Positions 34,877 to 44,897 of a stretch of 64,000 nt of DNA are shown in pieces. The DNA lies in NCBI RefSeq assembly GCF_003253565.1, contig NZ_QKUF01000001.1, positions 577,867 through 641,866 on the forward strand, written 5' to 3'. The position numbers and the translations under genes are program-made. Positions within the stretch are counted from its first letter, which is position 1, and every line of letters starts with the position of its first letter. The DNA comes from Thermosporothrix hazakensis (GTDB lineage: Bacteria; Chloroflexota; Ktedonobacteria; Ktedonobacterales; Ktedonobacteraceae). The notes below the pieces were generated by a model. The model saw only the letters and a list, made by a program, of their open reading frames with translations, had not been told where the DNA came from and ran no database searches.

Positions 34877-34955
34877 CAGCTGGCCTCCTCCGCATCTCAG
34901 CCCTGCCTCTTAGAACCTGGGGCCCATATCGCTGGTAGTAAGGAGAAACGTTTCT

Positions 34956-36374
34956 ATGGCAGCAGCCAATCCAGGCGGGGGGTTCCTACCTGTTCTCAGG
35001 AACAGGAACTTTCTCTATCTCTGGCTAGCACAAATCATCTCCCAGATGATCTTCAACGCCGCAAACTATGCATTTCTGGTCTTAATCAATAAAGTATCAC
35101 AATCAACGACGCTTGTCGGCCTTGCCATCATCAGTTTCGTGCTCCCTGCCGTCCTGTTCGGCGCACCTGCCGGGGTGGTAGTCGATCACGTATCACGGCG
35201 TCGAATCCTCTGGGGAAGCAACTGTCTGCGTGGGATCGCCACTCTGCTCATGATTGTCGTCCTTATTGTCGATCACACATCCATTGTCCCACTCTACATA
35301 CTTACCTTTATTATTTCAACGATCGGGCAGTTCTTCGCTCCCGCCGAATCATCATCGATCCCGCAGCTTGTCAGGAAAAGCGAGTTAATGCCTGCACTCT
35401 CGCTGTTTAACATCACCATGCAGATCTCGCAGGCAATCGGCTATGTAGTCGCTTCGATTGTGCTGACGCTTTTACCAGAGTTTCACCTGTTCAATCTGAC
35501 AATAGATGCCTTCGTTCAGCTCTACTTCCTGATCGGGATCCTCTATTTGCTGTGCGCCGGTCTTATTCTGCTCATTCCACAGAACCAGGTCGACAGGAAG
35601 TACACAACCCAATCTGGCCAGATTACCACGCAGACGCTTGGAGCAGTCGGGAGTATCTGGCACGAGATGTATCAGGGGTGGCAGTTTGTACGCACAAATA
35701 AGCCGCTGTTTCTGGCAGTGATCCAGCTCTCGTATGCAGGCGTCCTGCTCTTTGTAGTTATCGAGCTGGCGACCAAGATCACAACCAACCTGCTGCATTT
35801 ACCAGAAAACGCGCTGGTACTGGTGTTTGCTCCCGCAGCGCTCGGTGTGGTTGTTGGCTCGCTGCTGACGCCGGGTATCTTCCGTAAACTTGGGCACTCG
35901 CGTACAATCACCACCGGAACTATCATCTTAACGATTGCCTGTGCCCTTGTCCCGCTCTCGGCCTGGCTCTCTCCGTATCTCAAGCCTGCTGGCTGGTCTT
36001 TTAACCCGCTGGTCTTCAGCTTGATCGCATTGTTGTTGTTGGCGGCGGGCTTCGGGCTGGACTTCCTGAATATCCCATCGCAGACAGCGATGCAGGAGTT
36101 GACTCCGAACCGGCTCAAGGGGCGCGTGATCTCGCTTCAGCTTGTGCTCTACAGTGCCTGTACCGTCCCGGTGATTTTGTTTATGGGTGGCTTTGCCGAC
36201 GCGTTTGGCATTGAAAACGTGCTGTATCTGCTTGCCGTCTGTCATATTCTCTTTGGAGCCTGGAGTCTGTATTATGAGAAAAAGCATGCCACTGCCATAC
36301 AAGCTTATCATCAACGGCAGGGAATGGAACAAGAAAAGCAGGTTATCACTCTAGAACAGAAGAGGATACATTGA
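34956..36374 (+). CDS. MFS transporter, probable drug or metabolite exporter
   Basis: 472 residues, about 12 predicted membrane helices. The cytoplasmic loop between helices 2 and 3 has the MFS pattern GAPAGVVVDHVSRRRILWGS. A long loop occurs at about 205-240. The general appearance (NFLYLWLAQIISQMIFNAANYAF) fits the enterobactin-exporter/MFS_3 group. The substrate is unknown. Ribosome site AAGGAG upstream. It is followed by the HExxH membrane protein on the same strand. Confidence 0.85.
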   Translation: MAAANPGGGFLPVLRNRNFLYLWLAQIISQMIFNAANYAFLVLINKVSQSTTLVGLAIISFVLPAVLFGAPAGVVVDHVSRRRILWGSNCLRGIATLLMIVVLIVDHTSIVPLYILTFIISTIGQFFAPAESSSIPQLVRKSELMPALSLFNITMQISQAIGYVVASIVLTLLPEFHLFNLTIDAFVQLYFLIGILYLLCAGLILLIPQNQVDRKYTTQSGQITTQTLGAVGSIWHEMYQGWQFVRTNKPLFLAVIQLSYAGVLLFVVIELATKITTNLLHLPENALVLVFAPAALGVVVGSLLTPGIFRKLGHSRTITTGTIILTIACALVPLSAWLSPYLKPAGWSFNPLVFSLIALLLLAAGFGLDFLNIPSQTAMQELTPNRLKGRVISLQLVLYSACTVPVILFMGGFADAFGIENVLYLLAVCHILFGAWSLYYEKKHATAIQAYHQRQGMEQEKQVITLEQKRIH

Positions 36375-36422
36375 CGGCATCGGATTGAGCGTCTACAATA
36401 CTAAAAAACGGATCAGGAAAGA

Positions 36423-37271
36423 ATGCAGGGGGCTATGGACTCAGGAAAAGACTTCTTGGCACAACTTCAACCACACCTGCCCTGGATCACGCTTGTAGGT
36501 GTGCTACTCCTTTTTGCCTTGCTGCGTGTCTCCCGTAAAGCATTACGTCTTCGTATTGATGAGATTGGCTACTACTGGTTGCGCGAGCGTGGGCCACTGC
36601 TCTGGTTCTGGTTCAATGCGCCTGGCGTCATTCTACACGAGCTCAGTCATGCGATCATGTTGCTCCTCTTCTATCCCTTTGGCTTTCGCATTACCAGCAT
36701 TACGCTCTTCCGTGTCAAGCCCATGCCAATGCGCAAGGTGAAGGGACGCGTTGTCAGGAGCCGGGGGAGACAATCGCTGCAACTGGGTGAGGTGCAATAT
36801 GTGCGCCCACAAGGCCGAATCATGAGCTATGTGGGAGATGGCTTCAGTGGCGTTGCACCACTGCTTGGCGGGATTGCGATGTTTGCCTTCCTCTACTGGG
36901 CAGCAACTGGCTATCAACTCTGGGACTTCCCGTTCAACGCGCAATGGGATCTGCAATGGCGGCGTCCCGACTGGCCCTGGTGGACACTGCTGATTACTCC
37001 CTACTTGATTCTGACAGTGACTTCTGAACTCTGGCCGAGCCGACAGGACTGGTACGGCGCCCGCTGGCTGCTCTTCGGAGTAAGTATGGCCCTGATCCTG
37101 ATCGTCGGCATCATCTACCTGCAATTCAACCATATCGTCAATTATCCATTGCTGCTTCAGCTTGCAACCTCGATCGCAGCTCATGTCGACTTCGCATTGT
37201 TGGTGCTGATCGGGTTAGATCTGCTCTTCTTGCTCCTGGCAGAACTGATACTCTATGTAGCGAGGCGTTAG
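36423..37271 (+). CDS. Membrane protein with HELSH zinc-protease motif
   Basis: 282 residues, AGGA upstream of the ATG. About six membrane helices are predicted (first near 20-37). The segment GVILHELSHAIMLLLFYPF carries an HExxH motif inside a hydrophobic region, as in M50 site-2-type proteases. A second canonical M50 motif (LDG) is not seen, so activity is uncertain. Between the helices is a basic, Arg-rich loop (KVKGRVVRSRGRQSLQL). Function is unknown. It lies just before a P-loop kinase gene, with three bases between them. Confidence 0.7.
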   Translation: MQGAMDSGKDFLAQLQPHLPWITLVGVLLLFALLRVSRKALRLRIDEIGYYWLRERGPLLWFWFNAPGVILHELSHAIMLLLFYPFGFRITSITLFRVKPMPMRKVKGRVVRSRGRQSLQLGEVQYVRPQGRIMSYVGDGFSGVAPLLGGIAMFAFLYWAATGYQLWDFPFNAQWDLQWRRPDWPWWTLLITPYLILTVTSELWPSRQDWYGARWLLFGVSMALILIVGIIYLQFNHIVNYPLLLQLATSIAAHVDFALLVLIGLDLLFLLLAELILYVARR

Positions 37272-37274
37272 AGC

Positions 37275-37844
37275 ATGACAGTATTGATCGTTATCACCGG
37301 CCATCCCTGTACCGGTAAAACAACTCTGGGAGAGCGTCTATCGGCAGATCTACGGCTCCCCTTCTTCTCGAAAGACAATCTCAAAGAGCTCTTCTTTGAG
37401 CACCTGCGTTGGAGCAATCAAGATCAGGAGCGGCGGGAGGAGCGCAACAACACCATCTATGCGCTGCTGTACACTATCACAGGCTCCCTTTTGCGCGTCG
37501 GTCAACCCTGTATTATCGAGAGCAACTTCGAGTCAGAAAAGGCTTCAAAGGAGCTAGAGGCGCTGCGGCAACGCTATCCGTTCGTGCCATTTCAGGTACT
37601 CTGCTACAGCGAAGGCCCGGTGCTGGTGCAACGCTTCCAGCAGCGCTGGCAACAGGGACAACGTCATCCAGGGCATGCGGACCCCTTCATCTTCCAGCAG
37701 ATCAAGGACCGCTTGCTTCAGGGGAAGATCACCCCTCTCGAACTGGATGGCCCGCTGTATGAGATCGATACTACCGATTTTGCCTCTCTAGACTATACGA
37801 AGCTTCTGGACACGATACAGCGCTTCAGCCAGGCACACGCATGA
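37275..37844 (+). CDS. P-loop kinase-like ATP-binding protein (AAA_33 type)
   Basis: 189 residues. Walker A at 9-17 (GHPCTGKTT), then FFSKDNLKELFF, which resembles the substrate-binding region of AAA_33/zeta-type kinases, and the lid-like RFQQRWQQGQRHPGH. ESNF at about residue 83 may be the catalytic acidic segment. Probably phosphorylates a small molecule, but the substrate is unknown. No antitoxin gene is adjacent, so a toxin role is not supported. It begins three bases after the HELSH membrane protein and ends one base from the convergent mutL gene. Confidence 0.8.
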   Translation: MTVLIVITGHPCTGKTTLGERLSADLRLPFFSKDNLKELFFEHLRWSNQDQERREERNNTIYALLYTITGSLLRVGQPCIIESNFESEKASKELEALRQRYPFVPFQVLCYSEGPVLVQRFQQRWQQGQRHPGHADPFIFQQIKDRLLQGKITPLELDGPLYEIDTTDFASLDYTKLLDTIQRFSQAHA

Positions 37845-37845
37845 T

Positions 37846-39615
37846 CTACCACTCAAATTTATCGATCAAGAACGAGCGACTATAGTGTAACAGAACCGGG
37901 CTCCCATGTGGACACACAGCGGGAGCCGCCACCTGCGCAAGCGCCTTGAGCAAGGAGGCCTGCGCGGCATGGTCCAGCACCCGGCCACGACGCAGCGCGG
38001 AACGACAGGCAAGACTGATCAGAAGATGGGCCTCCCAGTCGTCAGCATCCTCCGCCGCCAGCGACACCAGTTCCTGAAGATGCGGGATCAACTGCTCATT
38101 GCCCTCACTAACTGGCACCGAACGGACCAGGAAACTACGCCCACCAAAACGTTCACACTCGATCCCCAGACCACGAAGCATCGGGAGACGCTCTTCCAGG
38201 AGCTCGGCCTGATGACGCTTCATTTCCACAATCACCGGCTCAAGCAGCATATGAGCATCTGTCACCTCCTCCTCGGAGCGAATCCCGGTATAGCGGCTGC
38301 GCAGGTGCTCATACAGCACACGCTCATGTGCCCTGTGCTGATCGATCAGGTAGAGGCTACCATCAGAAGCCTCCGCCAGAATGACCGCCTGCTGAAGCTG
38401 TGCAAGCGGACGCAAGTGAGCAATGATTTCCGCCTCATCACGGGGAGCCGTCGAGACATTGTAGCCCTCAGCCGATTCGCTGACACGCAAACCGCGCCGC
38501 TTCGGCAGAGGCAGGCTGCGCTGTGTCGCCAGCAATGGGCCCGGAAACTGAACCTCTTCTGGCAAAGCAGGGCTTTTTTCCAGCACACCGCGTACCGCCC
38601 GGGTGAGCGCTGCAAGAATACTTTCCTCGTATTGCAAGTGCACCTCGGTCTTGGCAGGATGCACGTTCACATCCACCTCATCAGGGGGAACTGTCAGAAA
38701 CAGAGAGATCAGCGGATGCTTTCCCTTTGAGAGAGAGCCACGATACCCCTTCTCAAGGGCATCGAGAAGCGCTCGCGTCTGCACCCATCTCCCATTGACA
38801 AATAGCGTGATAAACTGGCGATTCGCCTGGGCCAGCGCCCGATTTCCCACATAGCCGCTCACCGTGTAATGCTGTCCATCACTGACATGGACCGGATGCA
38901 GCATCTCCGCCAGCGGCAACTGATAGAGCTCCGCCAGCGTTAGCGCCAGTTCGCCGGAGCCGCTGGTTTGCAGAGCAATATGCTCATCAAGTTGCAGATG
39001 AAAGCGCACTGCCGGATAGCCCATTGCATAGCGTCGCAGCAGTTGCAGGATATGCCCGTTCTCAGTCCGTGCGCCACGCATAAACTTGAGACGAGCAGGA
39101 ACATTGTAAAAGAGATCGCGGACCGTAACCGTCGTTCCATGCACACGGGCGCGCCGTCCACGCTCGACGATCTCTCCACCACGCACCGTGATACCAAGCG
39201 CGGGCTCAATCAGTCCTGCCCGTTCCGTCTCAATGGTGCGGCTGAGCAGGTGCACTTCCGCGACCGCCGCGATGCTGGCAAGTGCTTCACCCCGAAACCC
39301 CAGTGTCTGTAAACGACTGAGATCCTCAAAACGGGCAAGCTTGCTGGTCGTATGACGCAGGCAGACCCGCTCAAGCTCATCTTCGGGAATCCCATATCCA
39401 TCATCGGTCACACGAAGCAGTTTCAGGCCGCCGCCGCGAACCTCAACGCGAATCTCGTGGGCGCCAGCATCGAGCGCGTTTTCAACCAGCTCTTTCACGA
39501 CTGAGACCGGGCGTTCGACCACCTCTCCAGCGGCGATCCGCTCGGCAACCTCAACAGGCAGGGTTCTTAACGGCAAACGTGATGGTATTTCCGGTTGCTG
39601 TGAATACTGACTCAT
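37846..39615 (-). CDS. mutL: DNA mismatch repair protein MutL
   Basis: 589 residues. The N-terminal GHKL ATPase has AAGEVVERPVSVVKELVENALDAGA, DDGYGI, TSKLARFEDL and GFRGEALASIA. The C-terminal dimerisation and endonuclease domain carries IDQHRAHERVLYE, the counterpart of the DQHA(x)2E(x)4E metal motif but with Arg where Ala is usual, followed by ACRSALRRG and CPHGSP. It couples MutS mismatch recognition to strand cleavage; the cluster lacks mutH, as expected for an endonuclease-type MutL. Its start overlaps the mutS stop by four bases (ATGA). Confidence 0.96.
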   Translation of the reverse strand: MSQYSQQPEIPSRLPLRTLPVEVAERIAAGEVVERPVSVVKELVENALDAGAHEIRVEVRGGGLKLLRVTDDGYGIPEDELERVCLRHTTSKLARFEDLSRLQTLGFRGEALASIAAVAEVHLLSRTIETERAGLIEPALGITVRGGEIVERGRRARVHGTTVTVRDLFYNVPARLKFMRGARTENGHILQLLRRYAMGYPAVRFHLQLDEHIALQTSGSGELALTLAELYQLPLAEMLHPVHVSDGQHYTVSGYVGNRALAQANRQFITLFVNGRWVQTRALLDALEKGYRGSLSKGKHPLISLFLTVPPDEVDVNVHPAKTEVHLQYEESILAALTRAVRGVLEKSPALPEEVQFPGPLLATQRSLPLPKRRGLRVSESAEGYNVSTAPRDEAEIIAHLRPLAQLQQAVILAEASDGSLYLIDQHRAHERVLYEHLRSRYTGIRSEEEVTDAHMLLEPVIVEMKRHQAELLEERLPMLRGLGIECERFGGRSFLVRSVPVSEGNEQLIPHLQELVSLAAEDADDWEAHLLISLACRSALRRGRVLDHAAQASLLKALAQVAAPAVCPHGSPVLLHYSRSFLIDKFEW

Positions 39616-42263
39616 CGAATACGCTGCTTACTTCTCTTCTTTTGCCAGAGGAACAATATATTCAGGGCGTCTAGCGGTGTGATCGCGTAGACATCGAGCA
39701 AATCAAGATCGACATCCTCACCCTGCTCAAGACGCGTCGCAAGCTCACGAGCCTCCTCACTCTGCCACTCGTATCGGCTCGGAGCCTCCGCGACTTGCTT
39801 CACCCGACGCCCATTCGTCGAGGGAGCATCCAGCGAGAGCACAGGGGATGGCCGCTGTTCAAGATGACCGAGTACCTCTTCCGCTCGCCGAATAATGCTC
39901 AGCGGCATGCCAGCCAGTCGAGCCACATAGACCCCATAGCTTCTCCCGGCGCTTCCGGGCCTTACACGATGCAGGAACACAATCCCATTGGCATCCTCGC
40001 TGATCGCCATCGTATACACCTTAAGATAAGGAAGCTCATCCGCCAGCGCCGAAAGCTCGTGATAGTGCGTCGCGAAAAGCGTGCGAGCCTGCGTCACATC
40101 ATGCAGATGCTCAACCACGGCCCGTGCGATTGCCAGCCCATCATAGGTACTGGTGCCGCGCCCGATCTCATCTAAAATAATCAGGCTGTGCTGTGTGGCG
40201 TGATGCAGGATAGTCGCTGTCTCTTCCATCTCCACCATAAAGGTGCTTTTCCCTGCAGCAATATCGTCCTCCGCACCCACACGGGTAAAGATCCGATCAA
40301 CAAGGCCGAGCCTGGCTGAACGAGCGGGCACAAAGCAGCCGATCTGTGCCATCAGGGTAATCAAAGCGACCTGCCGCAAATAGGTCGATTTCCCGGCCAT
40401 ATTGGGCCCAGTCAGCAGAAGAATTCGTGTCGCGTTGTCCGCATCGAGTTCTGTATCATTGGGAATAAAGACATCTCCGTCAAGCGTGGCCTCAACCACG
40501 GGATGCCGCCCCTCAACAATTTCCAGGCCGTGCCCCTGTTCCAGTACCGGGCGCACATATCCCTGATGAGCAGCTACCACGGCAAAACTGAGTAGCACAT
40601 CTACCCAGGCTACAGCCCGTGCGGTCTCAATCAGACGGTTATACTGTACGCTGATCTGACGCAACACATCGGCATAGATGCTGCGCTCCATCTCCTCGAT
40701 ACGCTCAAAGGCTGTGAGGATACGCGCCTCATGCTCTTTCAGTTCGGGCGTAATAAAGCGCTCGGCATTAACAAGAGTCTGCTTGCGCATGTAATCTTCG
40801 GGCACCAGCTTCAGATTGGCCTTTGTCACCTCGATGTAGTAACCAAAGACCTTGTTGAAGCCTACCTTCAGCGATTTAATGCCGGTCCGCTCGCGTTCGC
40901 GCATCTCAAGTGTTACCATCCAGCGCCGCGAATCCTTGATCGAAGCAAAGAGCTCATCCAGCTCCGCGTGATAGCCGGGACGAATCAGCCGGCCATCGTC
41001 TCCGTCCTCATCCTCTTCACCCGAACGCATCAGCGCACGATCAATCAGCGAGACGACATCTTCGCATTCGTCCATCTCTTCGGCCAACTGCTGAAGCAGT
41101 GTCGCATTGCAACCAAGCAACTGACTGCGCAACTGCGGGATCAGCGCCAGATTATCCCGCAGTCCGAATACCTCATTGCGAACCGCCGTGCCCTGTCGAA
41201 CCCGTCCGGCGATCCGCTCCATATCGCTGAATGCCTGCAGGCACATGGTAAAACGGCTCCGCAGAGCAGGGCTCTCAAAGAGCTCCTCAACGCTGCTGAG
41301 GCGATCGGATAACAGGCTGAGGTCAAGCAGCGGCTGCGTAATCACCTTGCGCAACTGCCGCGCTCCCATTGCCGTAATAGTGCGATCCAGCACGCTTAAC
41401 AGGCTTCCATGAAGCGTACCGCTCCGAGTTCCCTGCAACAGTTCCAGATTGCGCTGCGTATGGGCATCAAGCGCCATATAGCTGGTCGTGCGATAAGAGC
41501 GGAGCCCGGTCAGCAGTGAAAGCAGGTTGCCGTTCATTTTCTCAAGATAGGCAACAATCGCCCCTGCGGCTGCAACGGCCTGCGATATATGAGCACATCC
41601 ATATGCTTCAAGCGTCTGGACGCCAAAGAGCTTACACAGTCGTTCGCGGGCAGCTTCGGGCTGGAAGAACGAAGGCGGACAGGCCGTAATGGTGACAGTC
41701 TTTGTCGGGAAGTGATAGGACTGCTTCTCATGTCCCTCAGCAAGCAAGCACTCGACAGGGTCAAGGCGCTGTAGCTCAGCATCCAGCGCAACAGGCATCT
41801 CGGCTGTCTCAAACCATGTAACCTGAAATTCCCCGGTGCTGACGTCAACCACCGCAAGCCCGGTATGGGCCCGCCCGGGAGCAATAGCTACCATATAATT
41901 GTTCTGACGAGCTGGTAGCAGGTTGGGCTCCGAGAGCGTGCCAGCAGTCAGGATACGCGTCACCTCACGATCAACAACCCCCTTCCCAATTTCCCCGACC
42001 TGCTCACAAATGGCCACTTTATACCCGCGATGCACCAGTTTCCCGACATAGTTATCAAGCGCATGTAGTGGAATACCGGCCAGCGGAACACGCTCACCAT
42101 CGCCTCCATACTGGCGGCTGGTCAGCACAATTTGTAGTTCGCGGGCAGCAATTCGGGCATCTTCATCAAAGGTCTCGTAAAAATCCCCGACCTGATACAT
42201 CAGAATGGCATCTGGAAATTGACTTTTGATCCGTAAGTATTGTTTTCGAGCGGGCGTCGTCAT
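39612..42263 (-). CDS. mutS: DNA mismatch repair protein MutS
   Basis: 883 residues from the ATG at 42263 with AGGGAAGGA directly upstream; a GTG at 42287 is possible but less likely. The mismatch-binding motif is QVGDFYETFDEDA (the Phe-x-Glu). Lever, clamp and connector regions follow, then the ABC-type ATPase: GPNMAGKSTYLRQ, DEIGRGTSTYDG and ATHYHELSALAD. The C-terminus has a helix-turn-helix region. Operon with mutL. A consensus promoter lies 70 bases upstream. Confidence 0.97.
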   Translation of the reverse strand: MTTPARKQYLRIKSQFPDAILMYQVGDFYETFDEDARIAARELQIVLTSRQYGGDGERVPLAGIPLHALDNYVGKLVHRGYKVAICEQVGEIGKGVVDREVTRILTAGTLSEPNLLPARQNNYMVAIAPGRAHTGLAVVDVSTGEFQVTWFETAEMPVALDAELQRLDPVECLLAEGHEKQSYHFPTKTVTITACPPSFFQPEAARERLCKLFGVQTLEAYGCAHISQAVAAAGAIVAYLEKMNGNLLSLLTGLRSYRTTSYMALDAHTQRNLELLQGTRSGTLHGSLLSVLDRTITAMGARQLRKVITQPLLDLSLLSDRLSSVEELFESPALRSRFTMCLQAFSDMERIAGRVRQGTAVRNEVFGLRDNLALIPQLRSQLLGCNATLLQQLAEEMDECEDVVSLIDRALMRSGEEDEDGDDGRLIRPGYHAELDELFASIKDSRRWMVTLEMRERERTGIKSLKVGFNKVFGYYIEVTKANLKLVPEDYMRKQTLVNAERFITPELKEHEARILTAFERIEEMERSIYADVLRQISVQYNRLIETARAVAWVDVLLSFAVVAAHQGYVRPVLEQGHGLEIVEGRHPVVEATLDGDVFIPNDTELDADNATRILLLTGPNMAGKSTYLRQVALITLMAQIGCFVPARSARLGLVDRIFTRVGAEDDIAAGKSTFMVEMEETATILHHATQHSLIILDEIGRGTSTYDGLAIARAVVEHLHDVTQARTLFATHYHELSALADELPYLKVYTMAISEDANGIVFLHRVRPGSAGRSYGVYVARLAGMPLSIIRRAEEVLGHLEQRPSPVLSLDAPSTNGRRVKQVAEAPSRYEWQSEEARELATRLEQGEDVDLDLLDVYAITPLDALNILFLWQKKRSKQRIR

Positions 42264-42311
42264 TCCTTCCCTGACCCCTTCGCGCACACAGAATTTTTAT
42301 TGAACAGACGT

Positions 42312-42340
42312 ACATTACCCTATTCTTCTGGGAATGTCAA
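42312..42340 (-). promoter_or_regulatory. Promoter of mutS-mutL
   Basis: On the minus strand TTGACA (42340-42335), a 17-base spacer and TAATGT (42317-42312). A small GGTGG-N5-CCACC hairpin plus TTTT at 42357-42339, a possible terminator of the gene upstream, overlaps the -35. Confidence 0.65.
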
Positions 42341-42409
42341 AAGGTGGCAGTACCACCGGGATCTCTCCCGCTGGCCTGCCATACTCTCCGACATCTTCGG
42401 GCTCTCATG

Positions 42410-43810
42410 CTAGCATCCGTCAGGAGAAATAGGAGCAGTAGAGCGAAACACGTTCTCAGGATCATAGCGCCGCTTCAGCGCAACCAGGCGCTTCCAGGCC
42501 TCCGCCCGGAATGCAGCCTTCACGCGCTCCGGGCCCTCGCCAATACCCAGATGATTAAGACAGCCTCCTCCAGCGGACCAACGCGTTATTTGCTGCCAGA
42601 GCTGCTGTCCCCAGATCTGATGGCGCTCAAAATCAGGATCATCGGGAAAGGTTCCACTAATAATCTCAATGAAATGAGTTGCATGCCGAAACGAAAACGG
42701 TGTCTCGGCCAGGGGAGTGCGTGCCAGTGCGCCCCCGACCAGTTGAAAAACAACCTGATTCAAAGGTGAGGTTGTCTGCTCCATCGCCGCCACAATCGTA
42801 GCAATAGTTGCATCGTCAATCGCCTGCAACCACTCGGCGCGCATATCCCACTTCATCCCTGCCGGGGCAGTGGCATCGGCTCCCTGTTGCAGCGCTACAT
42901 AAGTGATCGGGACCACCAGATCCACGCGAGGGCGACCTATCGAGCGCACCAGGCGAAGCCATATGTCTGCCTCCTCACGAGGCCCAAAGAAGGCAGGCTG
43001 TATCAGAATCACCGGTTGCCCGCGCAGTGCCTCTGGAAAGGGTCCACCTTCAAGCGGGGCAGTGGCAAAGACGATATGCCATGTCAACGCATCAGGGGCG
43101 ACAGCCGTCCGTTCGCGGAGCGCGTGAATCACCTCAACTGCTTCGGTCAGTGGATAGACCAGCATTCCCGCTGTCACCTCCCGGACTGGGTGCAAGCGAT
43201 AGGTCAGCTCAGTCACCACGCCAAAATTGCCTGCGCCCCCGCGTAATGCCCAATACAGCTCTGCATCCGCATCGGGAGATGCCTGTCTGATCTCACCATC
43301 GGCAGTCACAACGACAGCGGAAAGCAGATTGTCGCAGCCCAAACCACAGGAACGTAACAACTGGCCGACACCACCACCAAGCGTGAAGCCAGCAACGCCC
43401 ACAGTTGAAAAGGCTCCACCAGTACAGGCTAATCCATATTCCTGGGCCGCAGCATCAAATTGACGCCAGATCAGCCCGGCTCCCACTGTAGCCAGACGCC
43501 GCACTGGATCAATAGCGAGCTTTTGGAGTCCACGTACATCAATCACAACACCGTCATCCAGCGCGGAAAAGCCAGCCGGACTATGACCTCCGGCGCGCAC
43601 AGCAAGCGCCAGCCCACGCTGACGAGCCGAGCACACAGACCATGCCACCTGCTCGGTACTCCGACAAAGATGCACTTCTGCGGGATAGCGATCAAACGCG
43701 CCGTTCCAGACACGTCGTGCCTCATTATAGCGAGCATCATGTGCCCGCAGAATCACCGGACGTGATGTTTCCGTCCCGGGAGAGACAGGATATATCGAGT
43801 CATGCTGCAT
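42410..43810 (-). CDS. FAD-binding oxidoreductase of the berberine-bridge type
   Basis: 466 residues. The PCMH-type FAD domain has the covalent-FAD histidine His76 in VRAGGHSPAG. In the bicovalent subgroup a Cys follows in GxCxxVG; here it is Phe134 (GGAFSTVGVAG), so a single covalent link is expected. The C-terminal BBE segment is GCLNHLG. Family members oxidise sugars, alcohols or alkaloid-like substrates with O2; the substrate is unknown. No signal peptide is seen. AGAGGAAA lies upstream of the ATG. Confidence 0.88.
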   Translation of the reverse strand: MQHDSIYPVSPGTETSRPVILRAHDARYNEARRVWNGAFDRYPAEVHLCRSTEQVAWSVCSARQRGLALAVRAGGHSPAGFSALDDGVVIDVRGLQKLAIDPVRRLATVGAGLIWRQFDAAAQEYGLACTGGAFSTVGVAGFTLGGGVGQLLRSCGLGCDNLLSAVVVTADGEIRQASPDADAELYWALRGGAGNFGVVTELTYRLHPVREVTAGMLVYPLTEAVEVIHALRERTAVAPDALTWHIVFATAPLEGGPFPEALRGQPVILIQPAFFGPREEADIWLRLVRSIGRPRVDLVVPITYVALQQGADATAPAGMKWDMRAEWLQAIDDATIATIVAAMEQTTSPLNQVVFQLVGGALARTPLAETPFSFRHATHFIEIISGTFPDDPDFERHQIWGQQLWQQITRWSAGGGCLNHLGIGEGPERVKAAFRAEAWKRLVALKRRYDPENVFRSTAPISPDGC

Positions 43811-44216
43811 AAATACTGTTTCCTCTATTTACGATTCTTGTTTTGCTGCAACACTGTTATCAAAAGAAAAGAGTGAGATGACAGCATTGGTGAAAGCAGT
43901 GTAGATAATCTGAAGCACACAATTCTATAAATAACAGCAAAAGCAACTAGACGAGCAGAGAAACTCTATTCTGGAAATTGTAACAGGGTGCTATCGTAAA
44001 AGTAAATCTGTAAAATAAACATTTTTACCCGGTACTATTGTAGTTTTCTACTTAACATGCTAATATCATAACTACGTAGAGCACATGAAAAACTATTTGG
44101 GACAAAAACATTTTCTTTATCGGTTAGAAACGTTGGAACCAACATCATATTTTGTGGAAACAGTAAAGGAGCATCAGCATTACTGCCTCTAGAGGTAGGG
44201 GCTGAATTCAGAGAAT
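43811..44216. other. AT-rich divergent intergenic region
   Basis: About 400 bases between divergent genes, noticeably AT-rich. It holds the promoter at 44038-44066 and an untranslated leader of about 145 bases. No other gene or repeat was seen. Confidence 0.5.
44038..44066 (+). promoter_or_regulatory. Promoter of the DUF4388-like gene
   Basis: TTGTAG at 44038-44043, a 17-base spacer ending in TGC, and TAATAT at 44061-44066. Confidence 0.6.
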
Positions 44217-44816
44217 GTGTATAACCTGGATATCGAGACGTTGATAAGTGTCTTGCAAAACCGCCGGATTACTGGATTCCTGGAAGCAGATCTTTCAACA
44301 GGCGGGCTCTCTGGTTCTCTCCGTAAAGGAACCATTCTTGTAGAACTCCAGATGGGAAAGATCGTCACGATCAGGATTAGAAACCCCAAAGGGCAACTGC
44401 TCTTTGATGGACAGCAAGCCTTGCAAAAAATCAGAGGCATTGTCTTTGCCTGGCAATTAACAGAGGCCACAACTCCTGATAAAAACCGTGCGTCCTCCTT
44501 TATAGGCAACCCTAATCCTGCACTGGAGAGATACCCGGCCCAGTACTCACCAGCCCGATCGCTCTTGCCAGCAAGTCCATCACAGCCCGACAGTCGAAGC
44601 ATGCTTATACCGGTTCGTTACCAGAATATACCGCCGGGATACTTACAGCATTTATCGCGTACGGCGCGTAGTATCTATGCTCTGGTCAACGGTGCCAACA
44701 CGATACAGCGCATTGCAGCCCTGCTCTCTTTGCCGCTCCCGGTCGTGTATGCGGAGCTTATGGCCCTGTACAATGACCATCTGATCGTCTTTGCTCAGGG
44801 TCCGACCACGCGGTAA
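44217..44816 (+). CDS. DUF4388-like protein with C-terminal winged-helix-like segment
   Basis: 199 residues from a GTG at 44217 without a strong ribosome site. The N-terminal half (LDIETLISVLQNRRITGFLE, then GTILVELQMGKIVTIRI) resembles DUF4388 or PatA N-terminal domains, which are found in two-component and gliding-motility proteins. A Pro/Ser-rich linker follows. The C-terminal half (LSRTARSIYALVNGANTIQR, LSLPLPVVYAELMALYN) looks like a winged helix. The role may be regulatory, but no partner is clear. The next gene on the same strand encodes a sensor-like membrane protein. Confidence 0.6.
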   Translation: MYNLDIETLISVLQNRRITGFLEADLSTGGLSGSLRKGTILVELQMGKIVTIRIRNPKGQLLFDGQQALQKIRGIVFAWQLTEATTPDKNRASSFIGNPNPALERYPAQYSPARSLLPASPSQPDSRSMLIPVRYQNIPPGYLQHLSRTARSIYALVNGANTIQRIAALLSLPLPVVYAELMALYNDHLIVFAQGPTTR

Positions 44817-44897
44817 CGCTTCTTCGTATTGTGTATGCGTATTGCTTAAAAAATCGTATATCCTGCATGTATACCAGGGAGGTCCAAGAATACTCTA

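Noticed and set aside
37275..37844. Zeta-type toxin
   Set aside because: The Walker motif fits, but no antitoxin gene is adjacent and the gene is linked to a membrane protein; a general small-molecule kinase is safer.
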